Part shown: positions 20,026 to 32,825 of the stretch, piece after piece | Layout: each line of letters starts with the position of its first letter | How positions within the stretch are numbered: position 1 is the stretch's first letter | NCBI GenBank assembly: GCA_011033025.1 | Contig: WFMF01000005.1 | Coordinates: 1,612,001-1,676,000 of the forward strand | Source of the DNA: Beroe forskalii | Lineage: Eukaryota > Ctenophora > Nuda > Beroida > Beroidae | Direction of reading: 5' to 3' | DNA length: 64,000 bases | Program-made: the position numbers and the translations under genes | Notes under the pieces: generated by a model | Told to the model about the DNA's origin: nothing | The model's input: only the letters and a program-made list of their open reading frames with translations | Database searches by the model: none

Positions 20026-23000
20026 TCACTTTTTAGTTCTTCGAACGGCTTTCCTGATTTTTCTGCCGCTGGCGGAGGTCGACACTGGGTTGAACATATT
20101 GTTTGGGACGGGTGTGGTTTGGGGGCTACCGAATTGGAATGCTGAGTTCGAGGGCGTGGCTGATCCACCGCCGAAGTTGAAGGCTGGAGCTGGGATAGGG
20201 GCGGCCGGTGCTGGAGTGTTGGTGTTGTTACCGAACGTTGTAGAGGCGCCGAAGGCAGGGGCCGGTGTCGAGGAGGGGTTGGTCGAGCCGAAGGCAGGCG
20301 TGGAGTTGGTGGCAGAACTTCCGAAGGCGAAGGGTTTGTTCGGCGTCGAATTTGTATTAGCTCCGCCGAAGTTGAAGGCCGGAGCCGGCGTAGACGTTGC
20401 TGCACCACCACCACCACCGAAATTAAAGGCGCCTGTTGAGGGCTGAGAAGAACCAGAGAAATCGAATGCCCCGGTCGTGGGTTTGGCAGCCCCACCGAAG
20501 TTGAAGCCAGTGGCGGGCGCTGGTTGCGAAGACCCGAATGTTGCGGGAGATGCCGTGCTCTGACCGAAGGAGAAAGGTGCAGGTGCGGGTGTGTTGGAAG
20601 CGCCAAATGCCGGGGCAGGGGTTGTCGTGGAGCCAAAACTAGGAGTAGAAGTAGAGCCAAAAGCAGGAGCTGCGGTGTTGGTAGCGCCAAATGCTGGGGT
20701 TGCAGTGCTGGCCGTTGAGCCAAAGGAAAAACCAGACGCTGGTGCTTCTGAAAAGTGTTTAGTATAGCATACGTTTTGAGTATGTCATATTTGAATTTAT
20801 GCGGCAAATGTACACTTAACATACCTGAATACGATGACATGTAGGAACTCACAACACGCACATTATTATACAGGATGTCAATTTGAAAGTCTGAAAATGG
20901 CGCGCCAAATTCAAAGTGCGCGCGGTCAAAACAAAGTCGCTGATTGCTTTCTTTACAAATCAGCGTAATTAAATGCTAACAATTCGTGCTTTAATGACGC
21001 GCGCACAGTCTCACGTGAGATTTTTGCCGGAATTTACCCGCCTATCACGTCATCACCTTGACAGCTTATCAACAGACGGTATTGCAAAATGTAGCATGAC
21101 GTGCGGGATGACTTGAGATAGATCCCGGAAACTTTCTATGGAGTTTTTGAAAAATTCGGAAGCCCGAAAGGGAAAGTCCTATTTTTGCGCGGGCAAAAAG
21201 TTTAATGGCGGTTTTCCAGAAACCCGGTCACGCACTAAGTTAAACGTAATCTAATAAAGTCACATTTCAAGAATTTTAAACACATTGAAAGCCACTTACT
21301 GTTATCATTGCTGGCTCCTCCAAAGTTGAAAGTCGGGCCGTTTGTGCTTGCTGCAGGCTTTTGTCCAAATATCGAGGAAGATGCTTTAGGGCTCTGACTG
21401 GACGCGTCCATCGTATCGCCGCTATCGGTGGTTGCCAGAGCAGCACCAAACTGGAATCCTGGTGTAGCAGAGGCTGGCTTCGGGGTCGTCTCAGTTGGTT
21501 TGATATTCCAGAATTAGATATTAAATGAAAGGCACCTGTATTTCAAGCGGTTTCAGTGATCGTGTGATGGTATGATTCAAGAAAAAAAGGTAAAAGAGTC
21601 TAAAAACCTAACAAGATTTGGAAAATGCCATGATATCAAAACATAATGATCGGTTTAGTACTTCGTCATTATTGTCGTGTCAGAATTAGGGTATAAATTG
21701 CCTAAAAGGCATAATGATAGGTGACAGCACGGAAAGGAATTAAATATGTATGAAATGACACAGGACTGGTAGAACAACACTGTTTTCACGTCACCAAATC
21801 AATATTTTAATCCCTGATTATGACGAAACTCTCATTTCAATACTCAGATTGCATGTGCAAATTAATTGGTGGCCTTTGTCGGACACGCTTCAGTCCTCTT
21901 TGAAGACAAATCTTCGTGATTATTTAATTTCCAGGACATTTCCATTTCAACGGATAGTAAAAGGATTTAGAGAGACTGGTATAACCAATACATTATCATG
22001 GTACATTCCATTTAAGTGTGACAGTGAACTAAGGAGCGATTTCCGTGATACGTCCATACGCGTAAATAAATTTGAAATGGAACGTAAGTCAAGTTGAATT
22101 CCAAGCAAAATATTTAGAAACATAAACCACAAATAATCCATTTACCAAAACCACCCATTTCTTACCTCAGCTGGTTTGCTTCCTCCGAAGTTGAAGGTTG
22201 GAGCAGCAGCAGTAGTTGTATTGCTAGTCGAGGCGGCGCCCCCGAAGTTAAACGCCGGGGCAGCAGCCGGGGCTGCAGCAGTTGTCGTTGCTGCTGATGA
22301 CGTAGCACCCCCAAAGCTGAATCCCACAGATTTACCACTGTCACCCGCCGTAGTTGAGGTTGTGGTGCTAGCAGCAGAACCCCCGAAATTAAAGGTCGGA
22401 GCTGGCTTCTTATCACCTTCAGATGATGGGGCACCACCCCCAAAAGTGAAGGATGGGGCCGCTTTACTGCTGTCCGTCGTGGCACCCCCGAAATTAAACT
22501 TGGGCGCTGTATCAGAGGTCAGAGAAGCGAAGGCAGGCTTGGTGGCGTCACTGGTGGCTGAAGTGGCTGTGTTGGTGGTCGGAGTTCCGAATGTGAAGGA
22601 AGGAAGGGTGGCTTGTTCGGCTGCCGGTTTGTTCTCCGTCGTAGTGGCTGGTTCAGCGGCTTTAGCAGCGGGAGTAGTCGAGGGTTGAGGCCGAAGCTAA
22701 GGGGTGTGGTGGTTGGTGTTCCAAATGCGAGGGTGGGGGCTGCTCCGTCAGTTTTAGCCTCACTTTTCACGCCGAAACTGAAGACCGGTTTCCCGTCCGC
22801 TGACTTACTCGCATCTACCTTCGGTGCCGGAGTAACTCCAAAGGAGAAACCTTTGCTGTCTCCCAAACCACCGGCTGGAACTCCGAAACTAAACGTCGGC
22901 TTGTCACCGTCGCTTTTCTCGGCCGAAGAGCCGAACTTGAAGGTCGATTCCACCTTCGGCTTGGCATCAGCCGGAGCTCCTGGTTTGGCAGTTTGACAGG

Positions 23001-24944
23001 CTTTACACTGGGAAATGTCCTCGGGGTTTACTAACATACAGGTAGCACAGCTCCAACCAGACTGCTTGAAAGAGCCTAGCGTTTGCTTCAGCACTGAAAT
23101 AATAGCAGGGATTTAGAATAATGGATGATTTGTAAACCATGACGCATTATGAAGGACTGAGTGCATGTTTTTCTAATCGATTATAGCATCGTACAGTCTA
23201 TACAATTTGAATTGTATTTGAAATAATCTCACGCTTATATTTTCCCACAAAAACTAAACAAACACTTCCTCTGAGATTCCTAATTCCATCAAACCGCACG
23301 TACAGTGTCACACAGAAAGGCAAAAACACTTGCTTGCAAGTTGCATATGTTATCATAATACCAGTACTTTTATGGCATGCAAGTGAAAAATTGCCAACGA
23401 CCAAGCGACTACGTAGATGCATTGAGAGTCATCGTGTTATGTAAATTTAATACAGGGAATACACTACAATACACACAATTGATCATGAATCATGGCTTAA
23501 CAAGTTGGAGTGAATACATAATTGGAAGCTATGAGCAGTTCAAAGTAGTGATCAACTTTTTAAAGCTTGAACGAACTACATTCGATTCTAAGCTTTATAA
23601 TTGGTTCTGCATGAACAATCCAAGTTTTGTATTTAATGCACACATTGGTAACTAACGTTTGGACAACTTATTTTTGACCATTCATCATAACAATGAAACA
23701 ACGACGCCGGGTAATAACTGATAAGCCAATCATGTAAGTTACATTCACTACAACTTCAATAAACAGGATCAATGATCATTCAATCGCATTGTTATAAGGA
23801 AATTCTAGCATTGAATGATTTCACACAGACTGTGATACTGTATAGGATGGATACGTTTTGGACAAGGATAGGCCATGTATTATCAACGATGTACATTGTA
23901 CAATGTACATCTTCTGATAATCCCTAAACAGCTAAAAGACGCCTAAAGTTACTTAAAACCGTGTACATACCTCCACCAGACGTTGCAGTAGAGGACCCAG
24001 CACCAGCCTTGCTGTTGGGTGTTTCACACGCCGCACACTTCGCATCTCCCTCCTTATTCTTCAACATGCACACCCCACACTCCCACCCAGAGGCGGACTT
24101 GAACTTATCCAGGGGGTTGATACCACTTGCTACCACACTACTTCCTCCCTTCGCGGGTTTACTGCTCTCACACGCCTGGCATTTGTCCAGATTCTCGTCG
24201 TTCTGCAGCATGCAGCTCCCACATTCCCACTTGTTACTGCTCTTGAATTTGTCGAGCGGGTTAACTGCAGCAGCTGCGGGTTTCCCACTGGAGGATGCGG
24301 GTTTGGGGGTTTCGCATGCCTTGCATTTAGCAGCAGATTCCTCGTTTTTCAGCATACATGCCCCACATTCCCACTGGGAAGCAGACGATTTGAACTTGTC
24401 CAGGGGATTGGGTTTATCAGACAACCCGAGGGAAGGTTTAGGACCGGGTTTCGGAGCCTGGCATGCCTTGCACTTATCAAGCTCCTTTGGGTTGGAGAGC
24501 ATACAGGTGTCACAGCTCCAATTGCTGGTGTTCTTGAACTTGAGGAGGGGATTGTCCATTCCAGCGAGCTTGCTGCTCACACCTGCTTTAACTGAAAGGA
24601 AAGTCAATGTGAGTGGGTCAAGTAGTGAGTGGGGTGACTTAGAAAGAAGCTTGGAAAAAGGGGCTTGTAAAGTTGTAATACGACGATTCTCAAGGGGGGA
24701 AGCATTGGGTAGATGGATGAAGTAAAGAGCAACCTGCAGCCCAAGATTCAAGGGTTGCAAGCAAAATAATCTTATTATCGTGTAAGCAACTTTTCGTTAG
24801 GATGATAATATTTATCAAACAAGTCTAACATGTAACAAATCGTACCTGGTGAGGTAGCAGCAGGGGAAGGTTTGGCAGCTTGACAAGCAATACACTTCTC
24901 AACTCCCTCCTTGTTACGCAGCATACACGTTCCACAGTCCCAAC
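20026..24944 (-). CDS. NUP153: Nucleoporin NUP153-like, zinc-finger and FG-repeat C-terminal part
   Basis: Nuclear-basket nucleoporin that binds Ran through zinc fingers and transport receptors through FG repeats. Exons in transcript order are 24944-24846, 24591-23971, 23093-22166, 21489-21300 and 20747-20026, all with AG/GT borders and compatible phases. Six RanBP2-type fingers (W-x-C-x2-C-x10-C-x2-C) are visible: one in the first exon (WDCGTCMLRN), four in the second separated by NPLDKFKS-type linkers, and one in the third (WSCATCMLVN). About 600 residues of FG repeats follow (FSFG, FNFGG, PAFG). The C terminus GRKIRKAVRRTKK* closely resembles the vertebrate NUP153 end. The third exon loses frame once near 22682-22692, after PLSFG, consistent with one missing base. 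Upstream exons encoding the pore-targeting N terminus were not found up to 34 kb, though the reading frame enters the first visible exon in mid-codon. Confidence 0.88.
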
Positions 24945-26028
24945 CTGAAACAAGTGTGTTAAGTGTAATGGAATTTAGTGTGATGAAAGTGTAATGATAA
25001 GCGTAAGACAAACTTCCCACAGCCCCAACTCCCAGCCGGAAAGGAGTGGGATAAGGAATGCATTTGACGAATAGTTATCAATTAATTACTTGGGGCTTAC
25101 TTACAACGGGGCAAGCACTTAAAATCAAAAGCAACACGGTTTTGATAAATTTCCCAATTCCAACCGATAAGGAAAAACTGATTCTTTTCGTGAAGATATC
25201 GAGCGAGTGAGATAAGGGAAAATCTCATGTGAACTGTGGAGCAGGGGTAAAGCAGATGTGGGGAAAGGAGATTATGGAGTGCAGAGTTGCAAACTGAATA
25301 TAATTCAATATGGAGGGTCCTCTTTTACCTTAAAGATTAGATTCATGATATTTTTTGGTAAAATAGCATAGATTGTGATAAACGAGTCTTGTAACTCGCT
25401 ATCGAGATAGCAAGATTTAAATCAAGATGCGTATTTGACGTCATCAACCTGTACAATAGGTTTTAGCTAACAGACTTTTCATGTTCAAGACAATGAAACG
25501 ATAGTTAATATTAGCATAACACCAGATTCTTCACGTTTCGATATAATTATCGTTTTTATGCTCTACCACAGAATGCGAAGCACAAGTGTAAAGACACACG
25601 TCACACCGGATGTACACGCCTAGCTAATATTAGGGTAATTACATACTAATTGCTACACACTCATTACACCATCGTCCAGCTCATTATGACGCATATATAC
25701 ATACATAATGATACATAATAAACATATGTGAGTGTGATTACAGGTAGTGAAAGATGATGCTGCGGAATTCCGGAATTTAAACCCAAGATGTAAAAGAATG
25801 ATACATTTGGTTAAGGATGACATCAGGATTATTGATTAAATAAGGAAATTCGTGACGTAATTAGCCGCTCATATTTCGCACGCTTCTACTTTTCCTTTTC
25901 CTTTTTTCCTTTCACATTTTCGTGATCCGCTAGCTACCTAAATTCCCGCGAATATTATGCGAAGTAATGCATAATGTATTCCATAAAATGGTAATGTGAG
26001 CTCTTGGTGCAATTCAAGACGGTTACAG

Positions 26029-26192
26029 CACGTGTAAGTCATGTGTTAGTCACGTGACATGGTATACACGCCTAACGCAGAGTATTCAAGCGACCACGTG
26101 TTCTGCATATTCAGAACACGTGTGCCGCATATTCAAACCACGTGACTCTTAGTCCACGTGACATGTATACCACGTGACCTGTATACCACGTG
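26029..26192. promoter_or_regulatory. Cluster of eight CACGTG E-box palindromes
   Basis: CACGTG starts at 26029, 26051, 26095, 26117, 26139, 26155, 26171 and 26187, several as CCACGTGAC or TCACGTGAC. Spacing in the second half is 16-22 bp. CACGTG is the core bound by Myc/Max, USF, MITF/TFEB and CLOCK-type bHLH factors. It lies about 1.1 kb upstream of the first visible NUP153 exon. The ACCACGTG..ATGTAT units suggest local tandem duplication. A regulatory role is inference. Confidence 0.6.
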
Positions 26193-26639
26193 GCATGTAT
26201 AACTCGAGATAACACCTGTAATGTAACACCCGGAACAGCACATGTTACATTGCCCTCCATATCATATACATTTGTATACACGTATAATATCAAATACCGA
26301 ATAATATATGCGATATGACGTCACTAATTAATAATTCAAAACCACTACGATTACGTCAACAGGTTATTACACGTACGAGGTCTGTTGTCTGCCCTGACAG
26401 AATTGACTAATATGCCGATAATAATATGTGCATTTATGTTTAGAATATGCTAAAACCGGAGTAATTCCAGGAACGTATGTCATTTCTATGTGTATATGAG
26501 TGTGAATTTCATTGCCAAAGGCAAATTATCAAATGAAAGCAAACCTCATTGGGGGGGGGGCCAACCTCGAAAAACCCCCATAAACCCCGAAAAATTAAAC
26601 CCCTATTTGGCTTTTTTTATATCCACTTTGGGTTTTTTG

Positions 26640-27660
26640 GGGGTTTAAATGGGTACCATTTCAAAATAGGGCTTAGAATCCACAACTAAAATGGTACCAT
26701 TTCAGAAAAGGGTCGAAAATCATCATCAAAAGTGGTACCATTTGAAAAAAATTGGAAAATTTTCTATAAAATGGTACTGTTTCTGAATAAATTTTAAAAT
26801 TTCTCAAACAAAAAATAGTTCCATTTCAGAAAAAGGTCGAAAATCCACAACAAAAATTGTACCATTTCAGAAAAAATGCCAAAAATTGTTTAAAAATGGT
26901 ACCATTTCAGAAAAGGGTCGAAAATCCTCAACAAAAAATGGTACCATTTCAGAAAAGGGCCAAAAATCTTCAACAAAAATGGTACCATTTCAGAAAAGTG
27001 CCAAAAATCTTCATAAAAAATGGTACCATTTCAGAAATGGTTGAAAATCCTCAACAAAAAATGGTACCATTTCAGATTAGTCGAAATCGTCAACAAAATG
27101 GTACCATTTAAGAAAAGGGTCGAAAACTTCGTAAAAATGGTACCATTTTAAAAGTGCCCAGAAAAAATTTCCAGCAAAAATTACTGAAAAAAGGTTGAAA
27201 ATTCTAAACAAAAATGGTACCCATTTCAGATTAGGGTCGAAAATCCTCAACAAAAAATGGTACCATTTCAGAAAAGGGCCAAAATTCTCAACAAAAATTA
27301 TGGTACCATTCCCTTAAAGTGCCAAAAATCTCCAAAGCAAAAAATGAAAATTATTTCAAAAAGGGTTGAAAATCCTCAACAAAATGAATACCATTTCAGA
27401 TTAGGGTCGAAAACGTCAACAAAAATGGTACCATTTAAGAAAAGGGCTTGAAAATCCTAAACAAAATGGTACCATTTCAGAAAAGTGCCCAGAAACAATT
27501 TCCAGCAAAATGGTACCATTTCAAAAGGGTTGAAAATCTAAACAAAAAAAATGGTCGAATCAAACAACAAAAATGGTCAGTTTCTGTAAAAGTGCCCAGA
27601 AAAATTTCCAGAAAATGGTACCATTTCAGAAAGGTTGAAAAATCCAAAAACAGAAATTAT
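26640..27660. repeat. KpnI-type satellite, ~40-bp degenerate unit
   Basis: Units of the form AAAATGGTACCATTTCAGAA followed by AAGGGTCGAAAATCCTCAAC recur about 25 times. Each carries the palindrome AAATGGTACCATTT. Homopolymer lengths vary irregularly (runs of A, G, C), so base-level accuracy is doubtful. Frames reading MVPFQKRAKN are repeat artefacts. Confidence 0.85.
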
Positions 27661-27662
27661 TT

Positions 27663-27962
27663 TCAGCGGGCTTGATTCTTCAATTCTTGTTTGTGGATGT
27701 ACCCGCATGCAGGCGCTAATTTCCCTCCCCGGTAATAATAACGATTAGCATCTAGCATCATTCTGCTACAACAGGAGTATAAAATATTGCGCCAATGCTG
27801 CGCGCGACCACCGAGAACATGCATTGGCACGCTGCCATTTTCTGAAATTTGCGCGCGCTGTTCCTTACGTACCAAGTTGTTGTAATCTGCCTGATGTAGA
27901 TTTCGCGCCATTTCGTTGAATCTGTTTACGTTTCGCATCAGATTGTGTAACCGTTTGTTCAC
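27663..27962 (-). CDS. Uncertain 99-codon frame inside the satellite region
   Basis: The frame starts MNKRLHNLMRNVNRFNEMAR and ends KQELKNQAR. The composition is protein-like (balanced charged residues, no low complexity), but I recognise no domain, and I see no splice or promoter context that demands it. It lies in a 930-bp non-satellite block (27661-28590) that interrupts the satellite and could be an inserted element. Weak call. Confidence 0.15.
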   Translation of the reverse strand: MNKRLHNLMRNVNRFNEMARNLHQADYNNLVRKEQRAQISENGSVPMHVLGGRAQHWRNILYSCCSRMMLDANRYYYRGGKLAPACGYIHKQELKNQAR

Positions 27963-28589
27963 GCGCTGTATTTTTCTTTACCGTTGATGTTACTTTTCAT
28001 CTGATCTCTTCAAAATTCAATTTTCATGCTTTCTGTTTCAATGTTGCCCTCGTTCCGAAAGAATCATTCGTTCACAAAATCACATCGACCCATCGTATTT
28101 TTTGAAATCCCAGTCGAATTCAGTATACAGTCGAATAGTGATACAGACTGGTACTAAAAACTAATTGAGAACCGAAGCTTTCATCATGTTATCCCTCATC
28201 CATAAAGCCCAACTCAGTAACTCACTCCTAAGATTTAAGTCACGAATTCTTCAACAGCCTTTCAATTTAGAATTTATCATAATTTTAGAGAATTTGAGCA
28301 TTTTCAGCGGATGTGGACCAAGTTTTGGACAACTGACAGCCAATGATTATGAAATTCGTGATTTTGAAGATTTGTGATGAGGGGATGGACGGAAGGACGG
28401 AGGGAGGACATTTTTTATGAAAGATATTATAAAGGAGCAATCCGGGGACTTTAGAAATTAAGGGAGGGTTTTATTTCCCAAAACAGGGCCTGATATACAC
28501 CAAACCCTATTTTACCTTCCCAAATACGATCTCAAAAACCCTTTCATTTTTTCCTTTTATTCCAAAAAGGGCCCCTGGGAGGGAAAAAA

Positions 28590-29060
28590 AAATTTTTTTT
28601 TTCAGATTAGGGTCGAAAATCGTTAACAAAATGGACCATTTCAGAAAAAAAAAATTTCAACAAAAATGGTACCATTTGAGGAAGAGCCGAAAATCCCCAA
28701 CTGAAGTAAAAACCATTTGAAAAAAAAAAATCGTTTTTTCCGACAAAACCTTTTTTTTATCAGTTTAGCTCCTTTAAACCCCCATAAACCCAAAAAATTT
28801 AAAACCCCCCTTTGCCAATTTTATATCCCCCCGGGGTTTTTTGGGTTTGGGCCCCCCTATTGCTTCAGTGAGATGGTACTCAAATTGAATAATTAAAAAA
28901 CCCCCTCAAGCACAGAATGGTACTCAAATTGAATAATCTAAAAACCCCCAAGCACAGAATGGTCTCAAATTGAATAATCTAAAAACCCCCCCAACACAAA
29001 ATGGACTTAAATTTAATAATCTAAAACCCCCCCCCAAGCCAAAATTTTAACTTCCATGAT
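28590..29060. repeat. Satellite resumption and related degenerate repeat
   Basis: TTCAGATTAGGGTCGAAAAT and ATGGTACCATTTGAGG units resume after the 27661-28590 block. They are followed by four copies of a different 40-50 bp unit with AGCACAGAATGGTCTCAAATT and AATCTAAAAACCCCC. Long A, T and C runs suggest poor consensus quality. Confidence 0.7.
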
Positions 29061-30752
29061 AATTTTTATATCCCCAAAATTGAACACATTCTTTCACTGT
29101 ATTTTTCCAAAATTTGTCCCTTTAAAATAAAAAATTTGAAACTAACTTTATAAAAGAGCCCTTAAGAGCCCCAGAGTATTATAATTTCCCTTTCCTGTTT
29201 GCTGCTGCAGAAACCCCAAAATTCACGGAAAGGGGGTTTTTCCCCGTTTCCCCCTTTACCTCGTTTCCCCTTTTTTTCCCCACTTTTCCCAAAGTAGGGG
29301 GTTCTGAAAAATGAGAAACTTATCATGCGTGAATTCACAAAAAGCTTATTCAGATGGTGATTCTTCACCCCAGATAGCTGGGGAAAATTTCGACAGTTTA
29401 AGTGTTCTGTGAAATGTCCAGAATGCCATAAGTTTCAACAATTACATTTTAGCGGAATTCTTTAAGGATAGCCTTATTGCACTATACTGGGTTATATGTC
29501 CTGTTAAAATATGTTGCAAGGAGTCGTGGCCGAGATGCTTTGTTTTATAGGTATTTATTTTTCACACCTATTTGGTCATTGCTTGAATGTTCAATGATAT
29601 GTATTGGTACCGTTTATTCAAAGAAAGTAAAGTTTCAAGTTTATACTCGATGAAGCTTACGAAACTTTCTGTCTTTTGAGTTTTGCAGAAGCGCCCAAAT
29701 TCCCCAAACCATTATCTATCTATTATAAGCCATAAAATGCGATGAAATATAATATGTGAGTGCGCAGCTTGAGGGATTGATCCGGTTTAGACCTGCAGCC
29801 TGAAGGGTTAGAATCTAAACCTATATGGGGGATGTCAGTATGATGCTTTTCTTTCCCGGACATGAAAAGTTGTCCGCTTTATTCTAACAGAGAAGTGGGC
29901 AGAGGCGGACATGTCCGCTTTTTGAAAGCGGAGATAACTGACAGAAAAGTCATTGCCCTCTTTACTTTTAGAAAAGAGCAGAAAATCTGGTGCAAATATT
30001 ATCAATTGGTGGAATTTGATGACTGTTGGCCAGTTGATCGCAAGAGTTTGTTAATATCAGTGCTGTAAAACATTACAATTGAATAGAATTGAGACGTATG
30101 CCAAAAAACTTGCAAACTTGAATGTTAAAACGCTAACATTGTGAATTGTGATGTTTAACCACAAAATTTGGGCTAACAATATGTTGCTGTTTTTCTGATT
30201 TGTTCGTTCTGAAAAACAGACAGAGCGGACAAACAGATATGTCTGTTGTCCCCGAAAACCAGTCCGGTAATCAAAAAACGGACACGGACAAAACGAACAC
30301 TGACACTCCCCCTATATGGACATGATCAGGCAAGTGTCTATAATGTATTATAGACAGTAAATGCCGATGAACACGTTAGAGGGTTCTGTGATAAGTCAAA
30401 TCAGTGTTCATTTGTGTATGTTGAATAAGCCACTAGCTAAAGATACGAATTACAGACGGTAGGAAATATAAATCTAATAAAATGTCCATGTGAAATGCTT
30501 GCACGGGTGCTAGGGGTTTATCATGAAATAAACGACTGTATTCCACCTGCCGTCTAAGAAAATTTGATCTAGTTGACACCTATGCAGTCACTATCTTGCA
30601 CTTGTATCCTTCTTGATGTAAATTTGAATTTAACGAATTGGTTTCCGGATAGATTTTGACATGAGGAGTGCCACAGAGTTTACTTATTTCTCCTGGTATT
30701 TTACTGTCAAAACCAGGAAAGCGTAATTTAACTAAACTAAATTATTATATTA

Positions 30753-30980
30753 CACTAGCAGGCCCGTTGGGCCTGCTAATACAAAGCTTACTCGGCGCTG
30801 CTACGCAGCGCCTCGTTCGCAAATTTCAGCCATTGCTATTCAATTTTGTGAAAATCTTTTTACCGCATCGAAAAATTTGAATCAGAACCAAAGTTGTTCA
30901 GGGAAATAGCGAAACAAAATCAACAAAGCAAGAAATGAAATTCATACACTTCACATGTTACCATAGCAACGCAAGCACGT
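30753..30980 (-). mobile_element. Dispersed twin-hairpin repeat, copy 1
   Basis: It contains hairpin GCAGGCCC-GTT-GGGCCTGC and hairpin GGCGCTGC-TAC-GCAGCGCC 13 bp apart, then TTCGCAAATTTCAGCC, ATCTTTTTACCGCATCG and CCATAGCAACGC. The same landmarks recur in reverse orientation at 46105-46300. On its own strand it ends with hairpin plus CTAGTG, reminiscent of a Helitron 3' end (hairpin then CTRR). That assignment is tentative. Confidence 0.65.
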
Positions 30981-31609
30981 TCCGCACTCTGCACGTGCAT
31001 GCCGACACAAATCCATACACACATCGACACAGTGCCCATACACACGGTTTTCCCATTCTAATCTATGATGACGACACTTAATGACCCATACACACGCCGA
31101 CACAAAATCCACACACACGCCGACACAAAATCCATACACTTACCAAATTATAATTAAAGATGTGAATTGCTTGGAGCTGTCTATGTAATCCAATGTCTTA
31201 TCTATAGATTTAAATCTTAATTATTATAGAAGATTTCTTATTTTTAAACAAAGAAACAAGAACTAAATTATGAACTTTTTCTAGCGTTTGCTAACACTAG
31301 AAACAGAGTTAACAAAATCTCTACCGCCTGGCTAACGGATGCGGCGGATGTCCTTGCTGAACGGCATTTTAAACAGAGAGTTCTAAAGCTGCAGGTTTTG
31401 CTCTGCTTTGCACAGGTTTTGCTCCGCTCACAAGTGTATGATTATTGCGCTGTAAATACCTCTTGATATATGATGTTTTAGATGGGAGTAAGGATGACAG
31501 GGAAGTATCATGTAATGAACACAACTCCCAATCGCTCTGACAAGAATGAAATACTGATATACTGATATACTGATATATCATGTATATTGTATACAGTGCA
31601 TACTATTCT

Positions 31610-31713
31610 CGACGAATTTGAATTGTGCCGGCTTGGTCACGTGACCCAAAACTTGACCTGGGGCAGATTAAAGTATTAAGTCATGTGACTGGCACTTATA
31701 TTCAAATTCGTCG
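31610..31713. mobile_element. Foldback element with CGACGAATTTGAAT ends
   Basis: CGACGAATTTGAATTGTGCC and GGTCACGTGAC on the left are mirrored by GTCATGTGACTGGCAC and ATATTCAAATTCGTCG on the right. At 104 bp it is a non-autonomous MITE-like repeat. Confidence 0.75.
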
Positions 31714-32779
31714 GGTTTAGATACCTATATTTAATAAGACTGCAAAGATTGTCTGGTGTGTGGCAGTTGATAAACATCCGATATAATTAGTTATTTATTA
31801 ACAGTTCCTTTCCCCTGAAGCGCTCAGTAAGGCATTATAGCATATAATATATCCGAATTAGTGCTGCAGCAATCAGAAAATCAAAGAGGTGAACTTGCTA
31901 AGAGCGGTACTAAAAGCACAAAGTATGAAGTCGTTCTAGTGTAAGCTGACGAATTCGGTGTTCCTCTGAAGATTGACGGAACATGCAGTTTCCTGTTGAT
32001 CGTACCATCATACTATCATACCAAGACTGAAGAGTCTAGAGGTTTATCTGTATCTAATCAACATGAAACAGCAGCAAAAAGTAGCACACTTCCGAATAGT
32101 GAATTGGAAGAAGTGTGTTTTACTGCTAATCGTAAAGCGACCCTCTGAGGGAAGCACTACAAAAACAAGTAGAATTCAGAGAATAAGAGAGCCGAATTTT
32201 ATATAAGGCTGTACATAGCTAAATTCTTTACAGCCTGACAATTGGGTTAACAAACCAAAAAAATGATGTAAATGCCGAAAAATATATTCTGTTTAGTATA
32301 TATAACTCTAAACTATATTATACTCTAAACTATACTAAACTATATTTAGTTTTGCGTGTTTCTAGGCCATATATATTTTCCATTACTACTAGAAAGAAGA
32401 GAATGGTCTGGTTCACTGAATGTCTGTCAGTACTGCCAATAACACGGTAGACAGAACATACCTGTAGACATAATTCCAACATATTATGTGTTTAAAAAGA
32501 CACACAAGAATGGTTTGCGGAGCGCCCTCTCTGCCTATATTATACAAACCCTATATATAAATATATATTAGATAATCGGATTAAAACCGGTGATAAACGC
32601 AACTCTGTCCTCCTGAAAAGTGTCAGAATATTCGGAGTGCGAATGCCGCGCTGGATGGCTAGCTGTCAGCATCCAATTAGACAGGTTCAAGGAGTACTGT
32701 AGCGCAGCACCAGTAGTAGGTTATAAGAAAACCTCCTGCAGAATTCTCTTTGGTGGACGCGTATTAAAGCGCTCGGCAG

Positions 32780-32825
32780 AATAATAGGCGGGTAAAACGC
32801 CGTCATTATCAGAGCATATGGCACC
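32780..32825. mobile_element. Partial CRE-foldback MITE relic
   Basis: ATAATAGGCGGGTAAAACGC and CGTCATTATCAGAGCATATG match one arm of the family. The other arm is absent. Confidence 0.4.

Noticed and set aside
19995..20861. 288-codon minus-strand frame rich in P, L, R
   Set aside because: It is a shifted frame of the NUP153 FG exon; the FG-encoding frame in the same DNA is continuous and ends in the conserved basic C terminus.
25012..25045. A seventh NUP153 finger exon suggested by GTTGGGGCTGTGGGAAG
   Set aside because: Only the first few codons resemble the finger start; no Cys pairs follow, so it is a chance match or a relic too short to call.
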